A DNA stretch of 64,000 nt. It comes from Ehretia macrophylla. Taxonomy: Eukaryota; Streptophyta; Magnoliopsida; Boraginales; Ehretiaceae. A program made the translations under genes and the position numbers. Under the pieces are notes generated by a model. It worked only from the letters and a program-made list of their open reading frames with translations, ran no database searches and was not told where the DNA came from. Where the stretch lies: NCBI GenBank assembly GCA_037974665.1, contig CM075775.1:41318152-41382151 (forward strand), written 5' to 3'. The first letter of the stretch is position 1; the number at the start of each line of letters is the position of its first letter. Of this stretch, positions 58,286-64,000 are shown piece by piece.

Positions 58286-58846
58286 TATTTTCATTTTTTC
58301 TTGCCCCGTTCAGCCATGCCAAAATGCTTCTTCCATAATATTTCTTTTCTCAAGTCCCACGGCATCTTGGGCAAGGCAATTTCGCTTCGCGGAGGGGTTG
58401 GGCCCGCAAACCAAGGTCATGGGGCCTCTGACCTGGTCTCCGTTGCTCTGGTGCCAATAACTTTTGATCCGTAAGGAGTTATTCAGCCCATAGTATACTG
58501 TTGGATAGTTTTCCAAGAACTCTACTACGTAGGCAGCTAGCTTGCTCAACTGTGCCTATTTTCAGAACCCAAAATCAAACGTTTTCATCAGTTTCAAGCC
58601 ATTTTTCTTCATTTTACTCTATTTTTTCATCCCGGGTCAATTGTCATGTGGCACGAAAAGGACGACAACCTAACTTGTAGGACATTGGAAGGCCCTACAA
58701 TGCATCGATATCACGTCTTACGAGGATGCTGCGTTGTTGAGGCAGATGGGTTGTCGATAAGCCCAATTGTCCTTTTGAATGGGACGTCTCTCAGGGTTAG
58801 GATTGTGAACCGTCAACAAATAAGGGATTTGCACCTTCAACATGAC

Positions 58847-58965
58847 AGGTGCGATCATACCAATACTAATAAACCGGATCCCATCAGATCACCGAAGTTA
58901 AGCGTGCTTGGGTGAGAGTAGTACTAGGATGGGTGACCCCCTCAGAAGTCCTCGTGTTACACCCC
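58847..58965 (+). rRNA. 5S rRNA gene, copy 20
   Basis: Class a with a partly class-b-like middle spacer. It reads AATACTAATAAACCGG and ATCACCGAAG before box A. Box A, intermediate element and box C are otherwise intact. The 3' end is GTTACACCCC. Confidence 0.92.
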
Positions 58966-59523
58966 TATATTTTTTTTGTGCCCCGTTCAGCCATGCCAAG
59001 ATGCGTCATCCGTCACATTTCTTTTCTCGAGTACCACGGCATCTTGGGCAAGGCAATTTTGCTTTGCGGAGAGGCTGGGCCCACAAACCGAGGTCATGGG
59101 GCCTATGACCTCGTCTCTGCCACTCTGGTGCCCATAACTTTTGATCCGAAATGAGTTATGCGGCCCACAGTATACCGTTGCAAAGCTCTCCGGGAGCTCT
59201 ACGACAAGGGCAGCAAGCTTGCTTAGCTGTGCCTATTTTCAGAACCGAAAATCAAACGTTTTCATCAGTTTCAAGCTACTTTTCTTCTTTTTACTCTATT
59301 TTTTCATCCCGGGTCATTCATCGTTAGCCGCGAAAAGGCCGACATCCTAACTTGCAGGGCATTATAGGTCCCTACTACGCGTTGATATTATGTCTTACGA
59401 GGATGCTGCATTGTTGAGGCAGATGGGTTATCGATAAGCCTATTTCGCCTTTTGAATAAGACGTCTCTCTAGGTTGGGACTCTAAACCGTCAACACATAA
59501 GGGCTTTGCACCCTCAACATGAC

Positions 59524-59642
59524 GGGTGCGATCATACCAGTACTATTGCACCGGATCCCATCAGAACTCCGAAGTTAAGCGTGCTTGGGCGAGAGTACTA
59601 CTAGGATGGGTGACCACTTGGGAAGTCCTCGTGTTGCACCCC
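59524..59642 (+). rRNA. 5S rRNA gene, copy 21 (closest to consensus)
   Basis: The best preserved copy: both ends, box A (GAAGTTAAGCGTGCTTGGGCGAG) and box C (GATGGGTGACC) match, and all six usual CpG sites are kept. Departures are GTACTATTGC for GCACTAATGC, GAGAGTACTAC in the intermediate element, and ACCACTTGGG after box C. Spacer class b with G at position 51. Confidence 0.94.
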
Positions 59643-60202
59643 TATTTTCCTTTTTTCTTGCCACGTTCAGCCATGCCAAGATGCTTCATCCATCACATTT
59701 CTTTTCTCGAGTCACACGGCATCTTCGACAAGGTAATTTAGCTTAGCAGAGGGGCTGGGCCCGCAAGCCGAGGTCCTGGGGCTTATGACCTGGTCTCCGT
59801 CGCTCGGGTACCTATATCTTTTGATTCATAAGGAGTTATACGACCTATAGTCTACCGTTGGAATGCTCTCCGAGATCTCTACGATGTGGGCAGCAAGTTT
59901 GCTAGGCTTTGCTTATTTTTGAAACCTAAAATTGAACATTTTCAAAAGTTTCGGACCACTTTTCTTCTTTTTACGCTGTCTTTTCATCCTGGGTCTTTTG
60001 TCGTGAGCCGCGAAAAGGCCAAGAACCTAACTTGCGGGACATTAGAGGGCCCTACAACACGTCGTATCTCGTCTTGTGAGGATTCTGCGTTGTTGAGGCA
60101 GACGGGTTGTCGATAAGCTCATTGGGCCTTTTGAATGGGCTGTCTCTTTGGGCTAGGACTGTGAACCGTCAACACATAAGGGATTTGCAACTTCAACATG
60201 AG

Positions 60203-60321
60203 AGGTGCGATCATACTAGCACTAATGCACCGGATCCCATCAGAACTCCAAAGTTAAGCGTGCTTGGGCAAAAGTAGTACTAGGAAGGGTGACCCCTTGG
60301 GAAATCCTCGTGTTGTACCCC
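60203..60321 (+). rRNA. 5S rRNA gene, copy 22
   Basis: Class a with the GGAAGGGTGACC box C variant. The intermediate element has GGGCAAAAG, and the end reads GGGAAATCC and TTGTACCCC. Confidence 0.92.
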
Positions 60322-60882
60322 TTTTTTCATTTTTTTTTTGCCCCGTTCAGCCATGCCAAGATGCTTCATCCATCACATTTCTTTTTTGGAGTCCCACGAC
60401 AGCTTGGGAAAGGCAAATGCACTTCACGGATTAGTTGGGCCCACAAACCAAGGTCATGGTGCGTGTGACTTGGTCTCCGTCGCTCTGGTGCCCATAACTT
60501 TTGATCCGTAAGGAGTTATGTGGCCCACAGTATATCGTTGGAAAGCTCTCCGAGAGCTCTACGATGGAGTCAACTAGCGTGCTCGGCTGTGCCTATTTTC
60601 AAAACCCAAAATTGAACATTTTCATTAGTTTTGAGCTATTTTTCTTCTTTTTACGTTTTTTTTCATTCCGGGCCGTTCTTTGTGAGCCACGAAAATGCCG
60701 ACAACCTAACTTGCGGGATATTAGAGGGCCCTACTACGTGTTGATATTAGGTCTTGCTAGGATGCTACATTGTTGAGGCAGATGGGTTGTCGATAAGCCC
60801 ATTTGGCCTTTTGAATGGGACGTCTATCTGAGCTGGGACTCTGAATCATCAACTCATAAGGGTTTTGCACCCTCAACATGAC

Positions 60883-61000
60883 GGTGCGATCATACCAGCA
60901 CTAATGCACCGGATCCCATAAGAACTCTGAAATTAAGCGTGCTTGGGCGAGAGTAGTATTAGGATGGGTGACCCCCTGGAAAGTCCTCGTGTTGCACCCT
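60883..61000 (+). rRNA. 5S rRNA gene, copy 23 (118 nt)
   Basis: One G is missing from the first three (GACGGTGCG). Class b with TGAAATTAAGCGTG. Box C is intact, and the intermediate element has GTAGTATTAG. The rest is close to consensus. Confidence 0.92.
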
Positions 61001-61559
61001 TATTTTCATTTTTTCTTGCCCTGTTCAGCCATGCCAAGATGTTTAATCTATCACATTTCATTTCACGACTCCCATGGCATCTTAGTCAAGGCAATTTCAC
61101 TTCACGGAGGGGCTGGGCCTGAAAATCGTGGTCATGAGGCCTGTGACTTGGTCTCCATCTCTCCGGTGCCACAAAATTTTGATCCGTAAGGACTTATACG
61201 GCCCACAATACCGTTGGAAAGCTATTCGGGAGTTGTAGGACAAGAGCAGCTAGCCTGCTCAGTTGTGCCAATTTTCGAAACCTAAAATGGAAAGTTTTCA
61301 TCTGTTTTGGGCCACTTTAATTCTTTTTACGTTGTTTTTGCATCCCGGGTCGTTCGTCGTGAGCTGCGAAAAGGTCGACAACCTAACTTGCGGGACATTA
61401 GAGGGCCCTACTACACGTCGATATCACGTCTTGCGAGGATACTGCATTGTTGAGGCAGATGGGTTATCAATAAGCCCATTTGGGATTTTGAATTGGACGT
61501 CTCTCTGGGCTACAATTGTGAACCGTCAATACATAAGGGCTTTGCACCCTCAACATGAC

Positions 61560-61678
61560 GGGTGCGATCATACCAGCACTAATGCATCGGATCCTATCAG
61601 AACTCCAAAATTAAGCATGCTTGGTCGAGAGTAGTACTAGGATGGGTGACCCTCTCGGAAGTCCTCATGTTACACCCC
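61560..61678 (+). rRNA. 5S rRNA gene, copy 24
   Basis: Class b with CCAAAATTAAGCATGC and GCTTGGTCGAG. Box C is intact. CCTCTCGGAAG follows, and the 3' end is GTTACACCCC. Confidence 0.92.
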
Positions 61679-62239
61679 TATTTTTATTTTTTCTTTCCCC
61701 GTTCAACCATGCCAAGATGCTTCATCTGTCACATTTCTTTTCTCGAGCCCCATGGCATCTTGGGCAAGGAAATTTCACTTTGCAGAGGGGCTGGGCCTGC
61801 AAACCGAGGTCATGGGGCTTGTGACCTAGTCTCCGTCGCTCCGATGCCCATAACTTTTGATCTGTAAGGAGTTATGTGACCCACAGTATACCGTTGAAAA
61901 GCTCTCCGGGAGCCCTGCGATGTGGGCTGCAAGCTTGCTCGGCTGTGCCTGTTATCAGAACCCAAAATTGAACATTTTCATCAGTTTCGAGCCACTTTTG
62001 TTCTTTTTACGCTATTTTTTCGTCCTGGGTATTTCGTCGTGAGCCGCAAAAAGGACGACAACCTAACTTGCCAGACATTAGGGGTCCCCACAATGCGACG
62101 ATATCATGTCTTACGAGAAAGCTGCGTTGTTGTGGCCAATGGGTTGTTGATAAGCCCATTGAGCCTTTTGAATAGGTCGTCTTTCTGGGATGGGACTGTG
62201 AACCATCAACACATAAGGGATTTGCACCTTCAACATGAC

Positions 62240-62358
62240 GGGTGTGATCATATTAACGCTAATGCACTGGATCCCATCAGAACTCTGAAGTTAAGCGTGC
62301 TTGGGCGAGAGTAGTACTAGGAAGGGTGACCCCTTGGGAAGTCCTCGTGTTGCACCCC
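62240..62358 (+). rRNA. 5S rRNA gene, copy 25
   Basis: Class a with G at position 51 and the GGAAGGGTGACC box C variant. The 5' third is altered (GTGTGATCATATTAACGC). Box A and the intermediate element are intact. Confidence 0.92.
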
Positions 62359-62919
62359 TATTTTCATTTTTTTTTTGCCCCGTTCAACCATGCCAAGATG
62401 CTTCATCCATCACATTTCTTTTGTCGAGTCCCACGCATCTTGGGTAAGGCAATTGCATTTCACGGATTGGCTGGGCTCACAAACCGAGGTGATGGGGCTT
62501 GTGACCTGGTCTACGTCGCTCCGGTGCCCAAAACCTTTGATCCGTAAGGAGTTATGCGGCCAACAGTATACCATTGAAAAGCTCTCCGAGGGCTCTACGA
62601 CGGAGGCAGCAAACCTGCTCAGCTGTGCCTATTTTCAGAACCCAAAATCAAATGTTTTCATCAGTTTCGGGCCACTTTTCTTCTTTTTAATCTATTTTTT
62701 CATCCTGGGTTGTTCATTGTGAGTTGCGAAATGGCCAACAACCTAACTTGCGGGACATTAGAAGGCCTTACTATGCGTCAATATAACGTCTTGCTAGGAT
62801 GTTGCGTTGTTGAGGCAGATGGGTTGTCGATAGGCCCATTTGGACTTTTGAATGAGACGTTTGTCTTGGCTGGGACTATCAACTGTCAACACATAAGGGC
62901 TTTGCACCCTCAACATGAC

Positions 62920-63038
62920 GGGTGCCATCATACCAGCACTGATGCACCAGATCCCATTAGAAATCCGAAATTAAGCGTGCTTGGGCGAGAGTAGTACTAG
63001 GATTGGTGACGCCCTGGGAAGTCCTCGGGTTGCATCCC
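62920..63038 (+). rRNA. 5S rRNA gene, copy 26
   Basis: Class b with A at position 51. It reads GTGCCATCATACC at the start, GGATTGGTGACG in box C, and TTGCATCCC at the 3' end. Box A and the intermediate element are intact. Confidence 0.92.
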
Positions 63039-63582
63039 TATTTTAATTATTTCTTGCACTGTTCAGTCGTGCCAATATGTTTCATCCATCACATTTCTTT
63101 TCTCGAGTCCCACGGCATCTTAGGCAAGGCAATTTTGTTTCGCGGAGGGGCTGGGCCCGCAAACCGAGGTCATGGGGCTTGTGACCTGTTCTCCGTCGCT
63201 CCAGTGCCCATAACTTTTGATCCGTAAGGAGTTATGCAGCCCACAGTATATCGTTGGAAAGCTCTCCGAGGGCTCTCCTACTAGGTTGTGCCTGTTTTCG
63301 AACACCAAAATTGAACATTTTCATCAATTTTGGGCCAATTTTCTTCTTTTTACGCTATTTTTTCATCCCGAGCCATTCGTTGTCAGTCTCAAAAAGGCCG
63401 ACAACCTAACTTGCGCGACACTAGAGGGCTCTACTACGCGTCGATATCATGTCTTGTTAGGATGCTGCATTGTTGAGGAAAATGGGTTATCAATAAGCCC
63501 ATTTGGCCTTCTGAATAGGACGTCTGACTAGGCTGGGACTATGAACCGTCAACACATAAGGGCTTTGGACCCTCAACTTGAC

Positions 63583-63701
63583 AGGTGCGATCATACCAGC
63601 ACTAATGCACCAGATCCCATCAGAACTCTGAAATTAAGTATGCTTGGGCAAGAGTAGCACTAGGATGGGTGACCCCCTGTGAAGTCCTCGTGTTGTACCC
63701 C
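63583..63701 (+). rRNA. 5S rRNA gene, copy 27
   Basis: Class b with TGAAATTAAGTATGC, where the box A CpG is lost. The intermediate element is GGGCAAGAGTAGCAC. Box C is intact, and the 3' end is TTGTACCCC. A truncated spacer follows to the window end. Confidence 0.92.
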
Positions 63702-64000
63702 TATTTTCATTTTTTCTTGCGCTGTTAAGCCATGCCAAGATGTTTCAACTATCACATTTCTTTTCTCGAGTCCTATGACATCTTAGGCAAGGCAATTTCG
63801 CTTCGCAGATTGGCTGGGCCCGAAAACCGTGGTCATGGGGCCTGTGACATGGTCTCCGTCACTCCGGTACCCATAACTTTCGATCCATAAGGACTTATGT
63901 GGCACGCAGTATACCGTTGGAAAGCTGTTCAGGAGCTCTACGACAAGGGCAACTAGTCTGCTCTGTTGTGCCTATTTTCGAAACCAAAAATTGAAATTTT

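Larger units (their letters stand above)
56289..64000 (+). repeat. 5S rDNA block E (spacers and 12 genes, open at window end)
   Basis: The block starts with the right target duplication CCGTC. Gene starts are 56352, 57031, 57710, 58167, 58847, 59524, 60203, 60883, 61560, 62240, 62920 and 63583. Spacing is 677-680 bp except 457 bp (57710 to 58167) and 663 bp (62920 to 63583). The 457-bp unit has lost a short piece near 57942 and about 190 bp near 58063. The 663-bp unit lacks about 16 bp near 63276. Spacer classes from left: a b b b a b a b b a b b. The array continues beyond the window. Confidence 0.94.

Noticed and set aside
8490-63531. Dozens of recurring 60-130 codon open frames across the 5S units, such as the one starting MTPWEVLVLHPYFHFF
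   Set aside because: Each begins in the 3' part of a 5S gene and runs through spacer. The same frame recurs only because the unit recurs, and it is broken in many copies. These are shadows of the repeat.
8408-63701. 5S sequences carried by Cassandra-type TRIM elements
   Set aside because: The copies are head-to-tail at a constant 679-bp period with no LTR ends, primer site or polypurine tract around each, so this is ordinary 5S rDNA.

Overview
This is plant nuclear DNA with no intact protein-coding host gene. It is a tandem 5S ribosomal RNA array broken up by LTR retrotransposons and joined on its left to a degraded block of mitochondrial-type DNA. I counted 27 copies of the 5S gene, all on the plus strand. 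Each is about 119 bp and most sit in a unit of about 679 bp (roughly 560 bp of spacer). The organism is a flowering plant. The evidence is a plant-type 5S gene, a plant mitochondrial ccmFN pseudogene, and chromodomain-bearing Ty3/gypsy elements with initiator-tRNA-Met primer sites. The ccmFN copy is unsplit, which argues against a Brassicaceae-type mitochondrial donor. I cannot name the species.

Layout. 1-7975: mitochondrial-like and TE-derived DNA. It holds a gypsy integrase scrap, an L1-type LINE reverse-transcriptase fragment cut by a 2.7-kb solo LTR with ATAGG target duplications, and a ccmFN pseudogene on the minus strand. 7976-10294: 5S block A, 3 genes. 10295-17683: a Ty3/gypsy chromovirus-like element (family F1, plus strand) with a 3.6-kb 5' LTR, decayed gag and pol, cut off at the start of the integrase core. 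17684-21351: 5S block B, 5 genes. 21352-28412: a complete two-LTR non-autonomous element (family F2, LARD-like) with perfect TAACT target duplications. 28413-31679: 5S block C, 5 genes. 31680-51563: a nested minus-strand F1 cluster. It has a truncated second element with its 5' LTR, a partial 3' LTR, a decayed gag-pol with chromodomain, a solo LTR inside pol flanked by GCTTT duplications, and a 5' LTR that ends inside a 5S gene terminus. 51564-53430: 5S block D, 2 genes. 53431-56288: F2 solo LTR, minus strand. 56289-64000: 5S block E, 12 genes, running off the window.

How the parts fit. Removing the F2 element or the F2 solo LTR together with one target duplication restores unit lengths of 679 and 680 bp, so both inserted cleanly into an existing array. 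The two F1 blocks do not restore a unit and have been trimmed by deletion. The 5S copies fall into two interleaved gene-plus-spacer classes. Two runs of neighbours are locally homogenised. The CpG sites of the 5S gene are repeatedly changed to TpG or CpA, which suggests a methylated, decaying part of the 5S locus. I found no new enzymatic or defence system; the interest lies in repeat evolution and insertion history.
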